The notes below the pieces were generated by a model. That model worked only from the letters and a program-made list of their open reading frames with translations, had not been told where the DNA came from and ran no database searches. A stretch of DNA of 64,000 bases from Lelliottia nimipressuralis (GTDB taxonomy: Bacteria > Pseudomonadota > Gammaproteobacteria > Enterobacterales > Enterobacteriaceae), in NCBI RefSeq assembly GCF_004402045.1, contig NZ_SOMG01000030.1, forward strand, positions 310,001-374,000, in the 5' to 3' direction. Made by a program: the position numbers and the translations under genes. Shown piece by piece: positions 19,976 to 28,766 of the stretch (position 1 is its first letter; each line of letters opens with the position of its first letter).

Positions 19976-20004
19976 GATCTCATTTCAGGGAGTCACGCCG
20001 ACAC

Positions 20005-21033
20005 ATGGCTGTAGCGAAAAAAATCACCATTAACGATGTCGCGCTGGCGGCGGGCGTTTCCGTCAGCACCGTTTCTCTGGTGCTAAGCGGAAAAGGGCGT
20101 ATCTCGCCCGCAACCGGCCAGCGGGTTAACGAGGCGGTTGAACAGCTGGGCTTCGTGCGTAATCGCCAGGCGTCGGCGCTGCGCGGCGGGCAAAGCGGGG
20201 TGATTGGCCTGATTGTCCGCGACCTGACGTCGCCGTTCTATGCGGAGCTGACCGCAGGGTTAACCGAAGCGCTTGAAGCGCAGGGGCGAATGGTCTTTTT
20301 GCTGCATGGCGGACGCGAGGCCGATCAGCTTCTTTCCCGGCTCGATATGCTGCTAAACCAGGGAGTGGACGGGGTGATTGTCGCCGGGGCGTCGGGCGTG
20401 GGCAGCGAGCTATGCGAGCGAGCCGCCGAAAAAGGCGTACCGCTGGTGTTTGCCTCTCGCGCCAGCTACCTGGACGAAGCCGATACGCTGCGCCCGGATA
20501 ACATGCAGGCCGCACAAATGTTGACCGAGCATCTTATTCGTCGCGGGCATCAGCGCATCGCCTGGCTGGGCGGGAAAAGCTCGTCACTGACGCGCGCCGA
20601 GCGGGTAGGCGGCTACTGCGCGACGCTGATTAAATACGGCCTGCCGTTCCACAGCGAATGGGTCGTGGAGTGTGAATCCAGCCAGAAGAAAGCGGCGGAA
20701 GCGATAGGCGCGCTACTGCGAAGCAGTCCGACGATTAGCGCCGTGATTTGCTATAACGACGTGATTGCCATGGGTGCCTGGTTTGGCCTGATCCGCGCCG
20801 GACGCCAGAGCGGCGAGGGCGGGGTAGAAACGTTCTTCGGCCATCAGGTGGCGCTGGGGGCGTTCGCCGACGTCGGCGAAAACGCGCTCGACGATCTCCC
20901 TATCGTCTGGGCCACGACCCCTGCGCGGGAGATGGGCTACACGCTGGCGGACAGGATCATGCAGCGCATCGACAATACGGATGTTCAGGCCGGGCACCAG
21001 ATTGTGGCGGCGCGGCTAGTGACGGTGAAATAA
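20005..21033 (+). CDS. malI: LacI-family transcriptional repressor MalI
   Basis: MalI represses malXY and its own gene. The protein is 342 residues, the E. coli length. The N-terminal LacI helix-turn-helix is ITINDVALAAGVSVSTVSLVLSGKGRIS, with a hinge helix at residues 45-60 (NRQASALRGG). The periplasmic-binding-protein-like effector domain includes GVIGLIVRDLTSPFYAEL. Two GATAAAACGTTTTA operators lie in the divergent malX-malI gap. The inducer is unknown. Confidence 0.95.
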   Translation: MAVAKKITINDVALAAGVSVSTVSLVLSGKGRISPATGQRVNEAVEQLGFVRNRQASALRGGQSGVIGLIVRDLTSPFYAELTAGLTEALEAQGRMVFLLHGGREADQLLSRLDMLLNQGVDGVIVAGASGVGSELCERAAEKGVPLVFASRASYLDEADTLRPDNMQAAQMLTEHLIRRGHQRIAWLGGKSSSLTRAERVGGYCATLIKYGLPFHSEWVVECESSQKKAAEAIGALLRSSPTISAVICYNDVIAMGAWFGLIRAGRQSGEGGVETFFGHQVALGAFADVGENALDDLPIVWATTPAREMGYTLADRIMQRIDNTDVQAGHQIVAARLVTVK

Positions 21034-21035
21034 CC

Positions 21036-21932
21036 TCAGGTATTTTGCGTAAGCGGGTTGAGCAGCAGCTCGGCCTCCAGGGCTTCCACAAACTTTCGTA
21101 CTTTTGCCGGGATCAGGCGGGAGGTCGGATAGACCGCCCACACGGCCAGTGATTCCGGCTGGGCATCCTCCAGGACGATGCGTACCAGTTTCCCCTCTCT
21201 GAACTCCGGTTCTACGTACCAGCGAGATAGATTGGCGATGCCCATCCCTCCGAGGCAGGCTTCGAAAATGGCCTCGACAGAGTTCGCGGAGAATCGGCCC
21301 GACACCTTCTGCTTGTAGCGTAGTTCGCCCTGTTCGAAAGACCAGTGGACCGTGTCTGACGTGGTCAGACAGCTGTGTGCCGCCAGATCGTTAAACGATT
21401 TTGGATAACCGTTTGTTGCCAGATACTCAGCGCTGGCGCAGAGATCGCGAGGGTTATGGCAAAGGCGATGGGCAACCAGTCGGTTATCGCGCAGCGGCGC
21501 AATGCGTAACGCCACGTCTATGCCTTTGCCGACAATATCAACCTGTTCGTCGGTGGCGAGTAAATCGACCTGCAGGGCGGGATGCTGCTGCATGAACCGG
21601 GTCAGCATAGGAGCCACGATCTTCCGGCCAAACCCCGCTGAGGCGGTAATGCGCAGGCGTCCGGAAAGGTGCGTCCCGTCGGGAAACAGGTCGGCAAGCG
21701 CGTTGCTTTTATCTTCCAGGAGCGCCAGCGCGTGAGGGAGAAAAATATCCCCGTCGCTGGTGGGCGAGAGCGAACGCGTGGTGCGGTGTACCAGCCGAAC
21801 CCCCAGCTCCGCTTCGAGATGCGTCAGGGCACGCGACGCGGCCATGGCGCTCATGGAGAGCCGACGTGCGGCGCCGGCGAGACTACCCGCCCTGACGGCT
21901 TCAACAAAAACTTCAATATCTTCCAGTCTCAT
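21036..21932 (-). CDS. LysR-family transcriptional regulator
   Basis: This 298-residue LTTR has an N-terminal winged HTH (MRLEDIEVFVEAVRAGSLAGAARRLSM, residues 1-60) and a PBP2-like effector domain. The class resembles the large CrgA/DhcR-like LTTR subfamily. It is divergent from an exported MBL-fold hydrolase and probably controls it. The 107-bp shared intergenic region has a 17-bp direct repeat spaced 41 bp. It follows malI tail to tail, 2 bp apart, and is not part of the E. coli K-12 gene order here. Confidence 0.88.
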   Translation of the reverse strand: MRLEDIEVFVEAVRAGSLAGAARRLSMSAMAASRALTHLEAELGVRLVHRTTRSLSPTSDGDIFLPHALALLEDKSNALADLFPDGTHLSGRLRITASAGFGRKIVAPMLTRFMQQHPALQVDLLATDEQVDIVGKGIDVALRIAPLRDNRLVAHRLCHNPRDLCASAEYLATNGYPKSFNDLAAHSCLTTSDTVHWSFEQGELRYKQKVSGRFSANSVEAIFEACLGGMGIANLSRWYVEPEFREGKLVRIVLEDAQPESLAVWAVYPTSRLIPAKVRKFVEALEAELLLNPLTQNT

Positions 21933-21939
21933 TATCTCG

Positions 21940-21997
21940 TTTTTCGTTATGCTGCCTTATCAAATTACATATCTACATTATTTTTCGTTACGCTGCC
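21940..21997. promoter_or_regulatory. 17-bp direct repeat pair in the divergent LysR/hydrolase promoter
   Basis: TTTTTCGTTATGCTGCC (21940-21956) and TTTTTCGTTACGCTGCC (21981-21997) differ at one base and are 41 bp apart start to start, about four helical turns. They are likely binding sites of the LysR regulator; an origin by local duplication is the alternative. Confidence 0.65.
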
Positions 21998-22039
21998 ATA
22001 GTCTCTTCACATCCTGATAAACATGAATTTGGAGTGAAG

Positions 22040-23020
22040 ATGAAAAAGTTGAAAACGGTTCTGGCGTTCAGCGGCCTGTTGTTTGCGAGCGCGACGTGGG
22101 CAGATGCACCCGCGCAGGTGAAACAGCAGGTCCCCGGCTATTATCGCCTTGCCGTAGGGGAGTACGAGGTGACGGCGCTGTTCGACGGCTATAACGATCT
22201 TTCGCCCACGCTGTTACAAGGCCTTTCACCCGACGCGGTTCGCAAACTGCTGGCACAACAAAAAATCGATGCCGAGCGCATGCCTACCGCCTTCAACGCC
22301 TTTCTGGTGAATACCGGTAAACACCTGGTCATGATTGACAGCGGGGGTGGCCATTGCATGGCGGAAACCGCCGGCCAGCTCATCGGCAATATGAACGCAT
22401 CAGGCTATCGGCCTGAGCAGGTCGATACGATTTTCCTGACCCACCTTCATCTTGACCATGTGTGTGGCCTGAGCGATGCGGACGGTAAGGCGTTGTTCCC
22501 CAATGCCACCGTCTATGTGCCGCAGGGGGAGGCCGATTACTGGCTCGATCCGGCTAAGGAAGCGAGCGCGCCAGCGAATGCGAAAGCCTATTTCGCTATC
22601 GCCAGGAATGCATTGGCTGCGTATAAAGCCACCGGACATCTTAAAACCTTTATTCCGCCCGCTTCGCCTATTCCTGAAGTCCAGACGGCCTATGCCATTG
22701 GTCATACGCCCGGCAGCACCGTTTATCGGTTTGCTTCACAGGGAACGGCCATTAACTTCATTGGGGACCTGATTCATGCTCCTGCCGTCCAGTTCCCGCA
22801 TCCAGAAGTGTCTATTCGTTTCGATGTCGATTCGAAAAAAGCCGTCTCATCCCGCGCGCAGGAATTTAACGCGCTGGCGAAAGACGGCGAGTGGATGGCC
22901 GCGGCGCATCTGCCTTTCCCGGGTATTGGGCATATCACCGCCTGGCAGCAGGGCTACCGCTGGACCCCGGTAAATTATGGTCCTTATCAACGTGCGGCCC
23001 ATGTGCCTCTGCTGAAATAA
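22040..23020 (+). CDS. exported MBL-fold metallo-hydrolase
   Basis: This is a 326-residue zinc-dependent hydrolase with a Sec signal (MKKLKTVLAFSGLLFASATWA, cleavage before DAPAQ). The metal motif THLHLDHVCG supplies His145, His147, Asp149 and His150. A third-ligand segment is IGHTPGSTVYRF, and NFIGDLIHAPAVQFPHPE follows. The overall pattern recalls methyl-parathion-hydrolase/lactonase-like MBL proteins, but the substrate is unknown. ATG 22040 is preceded by GGAG at 5-nt spacing; a GTG at 22034 overlaps that site. It is followed after 15 bp by an alpha/beta hydrolase, so they are probably cotranscribed. Confidence 0.85.
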   Translation: MKKLKTVLAFSGLLFASATWADAPAQVKQQVPGYYRLAVGEYEVTALFDGYNDLSPTLLQGLSPDAVRKLLAQQKIDAERMPTAFNAFLVNTGKHLVMIDSGGGHCMAETAGQLIGNMNASGYRPEQVDTIFLTHLHLDHVCGLSDADGKALFPNATVYVPQGEADYWLDPAKEASAPANAKAYFAIARNALAAYKATGHLKTFIPPASPIPEVQTAYAIGHTPGSTVYRFASQGTAINFIGDLIHAPAVQFPHPEVSIRFDVDSKKAVSSRAQEFNALAKDGEWMAAAHLPFPGIGHITAWQQGYRWTPVNYGPYQRAAHVPLLK

Positions 23021-23035
23021 AGTGAGGTTAACCGC

Positions 23036-23890
23036 ATGAAAAGTTACACCGTAACGGCAAACGGCATCCGTCAGTTTGTGGTCGAAGAGGGTGACGGCGC
23101 GCCGGTTATTCTTCTGCACGGTTTTCCAGAAACAAACTATGCCTGGCGCCACCAGATACCGGTTTTATCCCGCCACTATCGCGTGATTGCGCCCGATCTA
23201 CGCGGATATGGGGAAACGGATAAACCGGCCTCCGGTTATGATAAACGGAACATGGCGCGTGACATTCGGGAACTGATGCGAGTACTGGGTCTGGAGAAGG
23301 TGGTGCTGGTAGGGCACGATCGCGGAGCGCGGGTTGCGACCCGCTTTGCGAAAGATTATCCCGAGTTAATCGACCGCCTGGTGGTGATGGACAACGTGCC
23401 AACGCGTATTGTGGCCCGCGATCTGAATGCTTCGATTGCGCGTGCATACTGGTTCTTCCTGTTTCATCTTGTGCCCGACCTGCCGGAAGCCCTGATTGCG
23501 GGTCGAGAAAACGTATGGCTGCGCCACTTTTTCTCGGACTGGACCTACGACCCGTCAACCATCAGCGGCGAGGCGTTTGACACCTATGTACGCGCGTATC
23601 AGGCGCCGGGTGCCGTGCGGGGCGCAATGGCTGACTATCGCGCCAACGCAGAGGATGTGGCGCAGGATCTGGCAGACGCTGACGTGAAAATTAACTGCCC
23701 GGTAATGTCGCTGTGGGGCAATGATTTTCACGCGGTTGGCAAGCTCTTCGATATGCAAAGCGTCTGGGCCGAAATGGCGGATAACCTGCGGGCATACGGT
23801 ATTGATGAGTGCGGTCATCTGCCGCAGGAGGAGCAGCCAGAGAAAGTGAACGCGCTGCTGCTGGATTTCCTGGCGGGATGGAAATTTTAA
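23036..23890 (+). CDS. alpha/beta hydrolase, haloacetate dehalogenase/epoxide hydrolase-like
   Basis: This 284-residue cytosolic alpha/beta hydrolase has oxyanion motif LLHGFPETNYAWRHQ, nucleophile elbow GHDRGARVA with Asp95, second acid Asp119 (VVMDNVPT) and catalytic His261 (ECGHLPQEE). HDRG and the Arg pattern are typical of fluoroacetate dehalogenases and epoxide hydrolases. Trp139 and Tyr201 of the FAcD halide pocket seem conserved, but the neighbouring pocket His is Tyr138. The substrate is therefore uncertain. It is cotranscribed with the MBL hydrolase and ends at a bidirectional terminator shared with ydgA. Confidence 0.82.
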   Translation: MKSYTVTANGIRQFVVEEGDGAPVILLHGFPETNYAWRHQIPVLSRHYRVIAPDLRGYGETDKPASGYDKRNMARDIRELMRVLGLEKVVLVGHDRGARVATRFAKDYPELIDRLVVMDNVPTRIVARDLNASIARAYWFFLFHLVPDLPEALIAGRENVWLRHFFSDWTYDPSTISGEAFDTYVRAYQAPGAVRGAMADYRANAEDVAQDLADADVKINCPVMSLWGNDFHAVGKLFDMQSVWAEMADNLRAYGIDECGHLPQEEQPEKVNALLLDFLAGWKF

Positions 23891-23897
23891 CGGGCAA

Positions 23898-23925
23898 TAA
23901 AAAACCCCTCATTCGAGGGGTTTTG
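23898..23925. terminator. bidirectional terminator between the hydrolase and ydgA
   Basis: The stem ACCCCTC with loop ATTC and GAGGGGT is flanked by A and T tracts, giving T runs on both strands. It lies between the convergent ends of the alpha/beta hydrolase gene and ydgA. Confidence 0.92.
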
Positions 23926-23929
23926 TTGT

Positions 23930-25462
23930 TTACTGCTGCGGCGCTGCCGGTTCGGCTGGCGCTGCGGGTTCAGCCGGTTCCGGCATCCCCAGCGTCGGCA
24001 TACCAAACATCCCGACGAAGTCTTCCAGCGGCATTTTATCGCCGTTGAGCGTCACCTGGCCGTTGGCATACTGCAGGCTGGTGGAAATCGTGTTGTCTTC
24101 CACTTTAGTGATGCGGAACATCTGGCCCATCGCAGCCAGACCTTTCACCTGCTGGTTCGCCAGTTTGCCAGCGTCTTCATCGCCGTAACCTTCCAGCTTC
24201 GCAATCTGGGTCATAAACTCGGTCGCCATATCCATTGGGATGGTCAGCTTGCTGTCGAGCGACTTCACGCTGCGATCCACTTCCTGCGCCAGCGTCTGCG
24301 GTTCGCCCGTTGCGGTTGCCGGATCTTTCAGGAACAGAGACAGGTTAAAGTTGGTTTCACCTTTGCTGTTTTTCCAGCTCAGCGGCGCAACGGTTACCAC
24401 CGGCTCACCTTTCAGCAGGATAGGCAGGTTGTTGAACAGTACCGCCATCGCCTGCTGCTGGTACACCTCAGGGTTCTGCTGCAGCGCGGCATCGGTCAGC
24501 AGCGCCTGGCTCTCTTTGCTGTATTTCTGGCTAAATTCGTGCCACGCCTGGCCGTCGATATTGCCGATCTTCAGCGAAAGTTTGCCGGTACCCAGATCCT
24601 GATTCTGTACTTTCAGGCTCTTCAGCGTGTAGTCCAGCTGCGTGTTGATGCTCTTACCGTCTTTGGAAACGTCAGATGTACCGTTGATATCCATGCCTTC
24701 CAGCACGGCCATCTCTTTGCCTTCAACCGCGATCGCAACCTTGTCGAGAGAAAGTTTCTGATCGCCGATACGCTCTTTGAAATCGGTCATTCGGCTGTTG
24801 CCGTCAGCTTTCAGGTTGTTGAAGGTGAGCTGAACTTTTTGGTTATATTCGTTCACGGCATTGACCAGGCCACTTTCAGCTTCACCCGTCAGGGAGAGCA
24901 CGTTTCCGTCGCGGTCAGCGTCAAGTTTGAAGTTACCGCCGCTAAAGGCGACTTTCTCATTCTCTTTCTCGTAGTTCAGCGCTTTCAGGGCAATATCGGA
25001 ACTCGTGTCACCGGCATAGCTGATGCGGGTATTAATGTCGAAAGGTGATTCATTCTTCGCCAGGTCAAACAGCGGTTTGGTCAGGTCGTTGTTCACCAGC
25101 ACGGTGTGAACGGACGCCATCGACGGGATCAGGTTAAACGATTTTAACTGTGCCAGCGGGAGCGGGCCGTGGCTCACCACCTCATCCAGCACCACGCTTT
25201 GGCCCGGTTTCAGCCAGCCGTTTTCGGTACCGGGAACCGGCTTCACCACCAGCTGCATACGGCTGGTAAACACACCGCGCTGATAATTCTGGTAGCTCAG
25301 CTCAAGGCCTGCTTCCGGCGCGCTGCGCTTAATCTCTCCGTTCGCCTGCGCCACCATCTCAGCCAGACGGCCTTCCAGCTGTTTCCCGGTAAACCAGGAG
25401 GCACCCGTCCAGACCACGCCTAACGCTACAATCACTCCAACCGCTACGACCGATTTTTTCAT
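23930..25462 (-). CDS. ydgA: YdgA family protein (DUF945)
   Basis: This 510-residue envelope protein of unknown function has an uncleaved-looking N-terminal membrane anchor (KKSVVAVGVIVALGVVWTGASW). A long beta-rich domain follows with repeated KALNYEKENEKVAFSGGNFKL-type segments. The C-terminus is low-complexity Pro/Ala/Glu (PEPAEPAAPAEPAAPQQ). It lies next to manA, as in E. coli. DUF945 proteins are thought to face the periplasm; no activity is assigned. Confidence 0.92.
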   Translation of the reverse strand: MKKSVVAVGVIVALGVVWTGASWFTGKQLEGRLAEMVAQANGEIKRSAPEAGLELSYQNYQRGVFTSRMQLVVKPVPGTENGWLKPGQSVVLDEVVSHGPLPLAQLKSFNLIPSMASVHTVLVNNDLTKPLFDLAKNESPFDINTRISYAGDTSSDIALKALNYEKENEKVAFSGGNFKLDADRDGNVLSLTGEAESGLVNAVNEYNQKVQLTFNNLKADGNSRMTDFKERIGDQKLSLDKVAIAVEGKEMAVLEGMDINGTSDVSKDGKSINTQLDYTLKSLKVQNQDLGTGKLSLKIGNIDGQAWHEFSQKYSKESQALLTDAALQQNPEVYQQQAMAVLFNNLPILLKGEPVVTVAPLSWKNSKGETNFNLSLFLKDPATATGEPQTLAQEVDRSVKSLDSKLTIPMDMATEFMTQIAKLEGYGDEDAGKLANQQVKGLAAMGQMFRITKVEDNTISTSLQYANGQVTLNGDKMPLEDFVGMFGMPTLGMPEPAEPAAPAEPAAPQQ

Positions 25463-25561
25463 TGCGACTATCCCTAAAATGAAACCAGGCGGTTGAAACC
25501 GCCCGGAGATATAAAGCCTGCCACTAGCTTAGCAAGAGTTGTTAAAAAATTCAGTAAGTGC

Positions 25562-26737
25562 CTATAGCTTATTAAAAACGCGCGCCAGGCGACCGGTGCC
25601 GCTTACGCTCACCGGAGACTCATTCGCCGCAACAAACGCCGATTCACCCGGTTTCAGCACCAGACGCTCGCTACCTTTATGCAGAGTAGCTTCACCCTCA
25701 ACGCAGAACAGGATCGCTGCGCTCTCCTGTGCGATGGCCGTTTCCGTCTGGCTCAGGTCGTGCAGGGAGAAAGCAAAATCATCGACCGGAATAGGGAAGT
25801 CCAGCTCTGCGCCGTTTTTGACCGGCTGAGTCAGCAGCTCTGCGGCAGGTTTCGCCACGAACTTCACGTTGGCAACCAGCTCCGGGATGTCGATGTATTT
25901 TGGCGTCAGACCCGCGCGCAGCACGTTATCAGAGTTGGCCATCACCTCCAGCGCCACGCCCTGCAGATAAGCGTGCGGGGTTTCGGCAAACAGGAACATC
26001 GCTTCGCCCGGGTTCAGCTTCACCACGTTCAGCAGCAGAGGAGAGAACAGGCCGCTGTCGTCCGGGTAGAATTCGGAAATCAGGCGGATAGTGTCCCACG
26101 GTTCACCTTGCTGGCTGTCCAGAGCTGTTTTCAGCACCGCCAGCGCGTGAGATTTCTCTTCCCCCTGCATATTCAGCAGGCTGGCAAACAGCTGGCTCAG
26201 CGCGTCTGCGTTCGGGTTTTCGAGGAAGTGAGCGATAGCCTTGTTGGCACCCGCGACCGGTTGCAGCAGGGAAATGATCTCTGAAAACTCGCGGAACGCA
26301 TTCATCGCAAGGAACGGGGTCAGTGCAAAAACCAGCTCCGGCTTATGGTTAGGATCTTTGTAGTTACGCTCGGCGGCGTCTAACGGGATACCCGCCGCGT
26401 TCTCTTTCGCAAAGCCGATTTCAGACGCTTTCTTGTTTGGGTGAACCTGAATGGAGAGCGGCTGGTCGGCGCACAGCACTTTAAACAGGAACGGCAGTTC
26501 GCCGAAGCGCTGAGCTACCTTGTCGCCCAGCAGCGCGGTTTTATCGGCATCAATTACGTCACGCAGGCTGCGTACCTGGCCGCTGGCATCTTCAATTTTT
26601 GAGCTGCTCTTCGGGTGAGCCCCCATCCACAGTTCTGCCATCGGCAGGTTGTTCGGGTTGGCGATACCGTAGAGATCCGTTAACGCAGTTTTACTTCCCC
26701 AGGCGTAGTTTTGCACCGAGTTAATGAGTTTTTGCAT
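25562..26737 (-). CDS. manA: mannose-6-phosphate isomerase, class I
   Basis: ManA interconverts mannose-6-P and fructose-6-P. The protein is 391 residues, the E. coli length, starting at MQKLINSVQNYAWGSK. Zinc-binding residues are in QPLSIQVHPNKK (Gln and His), KPELVFALTPF (Glu) and FAETPHAYLQG (His). The frame is open six codons further upstream, but the family start is preferred. It shares its direction with ydgA, which is 99 bp downstream. Confidence 0.97.
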   Translation of the reverse strand: MQKLINSVQNYAWGSKTALTDLYGIANPNNLPMAELWMGAHPKSSSKIEDASGQVRSLRDVIDADKTALLGDKVAQRFGELPFLFKVLCADQPLSIQVHPNKKASEIGFAKENAAGIPLDAAERNYKDPNHKPELVFALTPFLAMNAFREFSEIISLLQPVAGANKAIAHFLENPNADALSQLFASLLNMQGEEKSHALAVLKTALDSQQGEPWDTIRLISEFYPDDSGLFSPLLLNVVKLNPGEAMFLFAETPHAYLQGVALEVMANSDNVLRAGLTPKYIDIPELVANVKFVAKPAAELLTQPVKNGAELDFPIPVDDFAFSLHDLSQTETAIAQESAAILFCVEGEATLHKGSERLVLKPGESAFVAANESPVSVSGTGRLARVFNKL

Positions 26738-26936
26738 TATCAAGCCCTGATTCAATTATGGAATTAACTCCGGGTATTAAAGCAATAAACCTCATGGAAG
26801 TAACCTGTGGATGTAAAAAGTCGTACTAGTCTCAGTTTTTGTTAAAAAATTGTGTAGGATAAGCTGACTCGCTTTTAAGCCGGGCAGCGGAACATCTGCC
26901 CTGAATAATCAGACCGAAGCAGTAAGTGAGAGACCA

Positions 26937-28583
26937 ATGTCGAATAAACCCTTCCATTATCAGGATCCTTTCCCCCTCAGTAAGGATCAGACCGAGTATT
27001 ACCTGTTAACCCGCGATCACGTCTCCGTCTCTGAGTTTGAAGGACAAGAGATCCTCAAGGTTGATCCGCAGGCGCTGACGCTGCTGGCGCAGCACGCTTT
27101 CCACGACGCCTCGTTTATGCTCCGCCCTGCGCATCAGCAGCAGGTTGCCGATATCCTGAGCGACCCGCAGGCCAGCGAAAACGATAAATACGTTGCCCTG
27201 CAGTTCCTGCGTAACTCAGACATCGCGGCGAAAGGCATTCTGCCGACCTGCCAGGACACCGGCACGGCGATCATCGTCGGTAAAAAAGGCCAGCGCGTCT
27301 GGACCGGCGGCGGTGATGAAGCAGCGCTGGCGCATGGCGTTTACAACACCTACATCGAAGACAACCTGCGCTATTCGCAAAACGCGGCGCTGGATATGTA
27401 TAAAGAGGTCAACACCGGTACCAACCTGCCTGCGCAGATCGATCTCTACAGCGTGGACGGTGACGAGTACAAATTCCTCTGTATCGCCAAAGGCGGCGGT
27501 TCAGCCAATAAAACCTATCTCTACCAGGAGACCAAAGCGCTGCTCACCCCGGGCAAGCTGAAGAACTACCTGGTTGAGAAAATGCGCACGCTCGGCACCG
27601 CGGCGTGCCCGCCGTACCATATCGCGTTTGTGATTGGCGGTACGTCGGCGGAAAGCACGCTGAAAACCGTGAAGCTGGCCTCAACCAAATACTACGACGG
27701 TCTGCCAACCGAAGGTAACGAGCACGGCCAGGCGTTCCGCGACGTTCAGCTTGAGCAGGAGCTGCTGGAAGAAGCGCGCAATCTGGGCCTCGGCGCGCAG
27801 TTTGGCGGCAAATACTTTGCCCACGACGTGCGCGTGATCCGTCTGCCGCGTCACGGTGCATCCTGCCCGGTCGGGATGGGCGTGTCCTGCTCTGCGGATC
27901 GCAACATCAAGGCGAAGATCAACCGCGAAGGCGTGTGGATCGAAAAACTGGAAAACAACCCAGGCAAATACATCCCGGAAGAACTGCGTAAAGCGGGCGA
28001 GGGTGAAGCGGTTCGCGTTGACCTCAACCGTCCGATGAAAGAGATCCTGGCGCAGCTTTCGCAGTATCCGGTCTCGACCCGTCTTTCCCTGAACGGCACG
28101 ATTATCGTGGGCCGCGACATCGCGCACGCGAAGCTGAAAGAGCGTCTGGACAACGGCGAAGGGCTGCCGCAGTACATTAAAGATCACCCGATCTACTACG
28201 CCGGCCCGGCGAAAACGCCTGAAGGCTATGCCTCCGGCTCGTTAGGCCCGACCACGGCAGGGCGTATGGACTCGTACGTTGACCAGCTGCAGGCCAACGG
28301 CGGCAGCATGATCATGCTGGCGAAGGGCAACCGTAGCCAGCAGGTGACGGACGCCTGCCACAAGCACGGCGGTTTCTACCTGGGCAGCATCGGCGGCCCG
28401 GCTGCGGTCCTGGCGCAGGGCAGTATCAAGAGCCTGGAGTGCGTGGAATACCCGGAACTGGGTATGGAAGCGATCTGGAAAATTGAAGTGGAAGATTTCC
28501 CGGCGTTTATCCTGGTGGATGACAAAGGTAACGACTTCTTCAAACAGATCCAGTCCTCTCAGTGTTCGGCATGTGTGAAGTAA
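26937..28583 (+). CDS. fumA: class I fumarate hydratase, [4Fe-4S] (fumarase A)
   Basis: This aerobic/microaerobic fumarase of the TCA cycle has 548 residues. The cluster ligands are Cys105 (ILPTCQDTG) and the later conserved cysteines in GTAACPPYH and [12 protein letters not shown]. The C-terminal beta domain includes [17 protein letters not shown]. The start is preceded by AAGTGAGAGACC. It is separated from fumC by a BIME and about 180 bp; fumA-fumC is the E. coli order. Confidence 0.97.
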   Translation: MSNKPFHYQDPFPLSKDQTEYYLLTRDHVSVSEFEGQEILKVDPQALTLLAQHAFHDASFMLRPAHQQQVADILSDPQASENDKYVALQFLRNSDIAAKGILPTCQDTGTAIIVGKKGQRVWTGGGDEAALAHGVYNTYIEDNLRYSQNAALDMYKEVNTGTNLPAQIDLYSVDGDEYKFLCIAKGGGSANKTYLYQETKALLTPGKLKNYLVEKMRTLGTAACPPYHIAFVIGGTSAESTLKTVKLASTKYYDGLPTEGNEHGQAFRDVQLEQELLEEARNLGLGAQFGGKYFAHDVRVIRLPRHGASCPVGMGVSCSADRNIKAKINREGVWIEKLENNPGKYIPEELRKAGEGEAVRVDLNRPMKEILAQLSQYPVSTRLSLNGTIIVGRDIAHAKLKERLDNGEGLPQYIKDHPIYYAGPAKTPEGYASGSLGPTTAGRMDSYVDQLQANGGSMIMLAKGNRSQQVTDACHKHGGFYLGSIGGPAAVLAQGSIKSLECVEYPELGMEAIWKIEVEDFPAFILVDDKGNDFFKQIQSSQCSACVK

Positions 28584-28594
28584 TTCTGTAAATT

Positions 28595-28666
28595 GCCGGG
28601 TGGCGGCTGCGCCTTACCCTGCCTACGAGTCTGGTAGGTCGGGTAAGCGTCAGCGCCACCCGACAC
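28595..28666. repeat. BIME between fumA and fumC
   Basis: Two inverted REP units are present: GCCGGGTGGCGGCTGCGCC...CCTAC and GTAGGTCGGGTAAGCG...CCACCCGAC. Being between genes in the same direction, it may stabilise the fumA mRNA 3' end and reduce read-through to fumC. Confidence 0.87.
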
Positions 28667-28766
28667 CAAAAAGAGCGCACAAAGCGCCATATCGTTTCTC
28701 AGAAGTCATCAATACTTATCCCTTAAGCATGTGAGCAATCCCGACAGTGTTATCAAGGAGAAAGTA

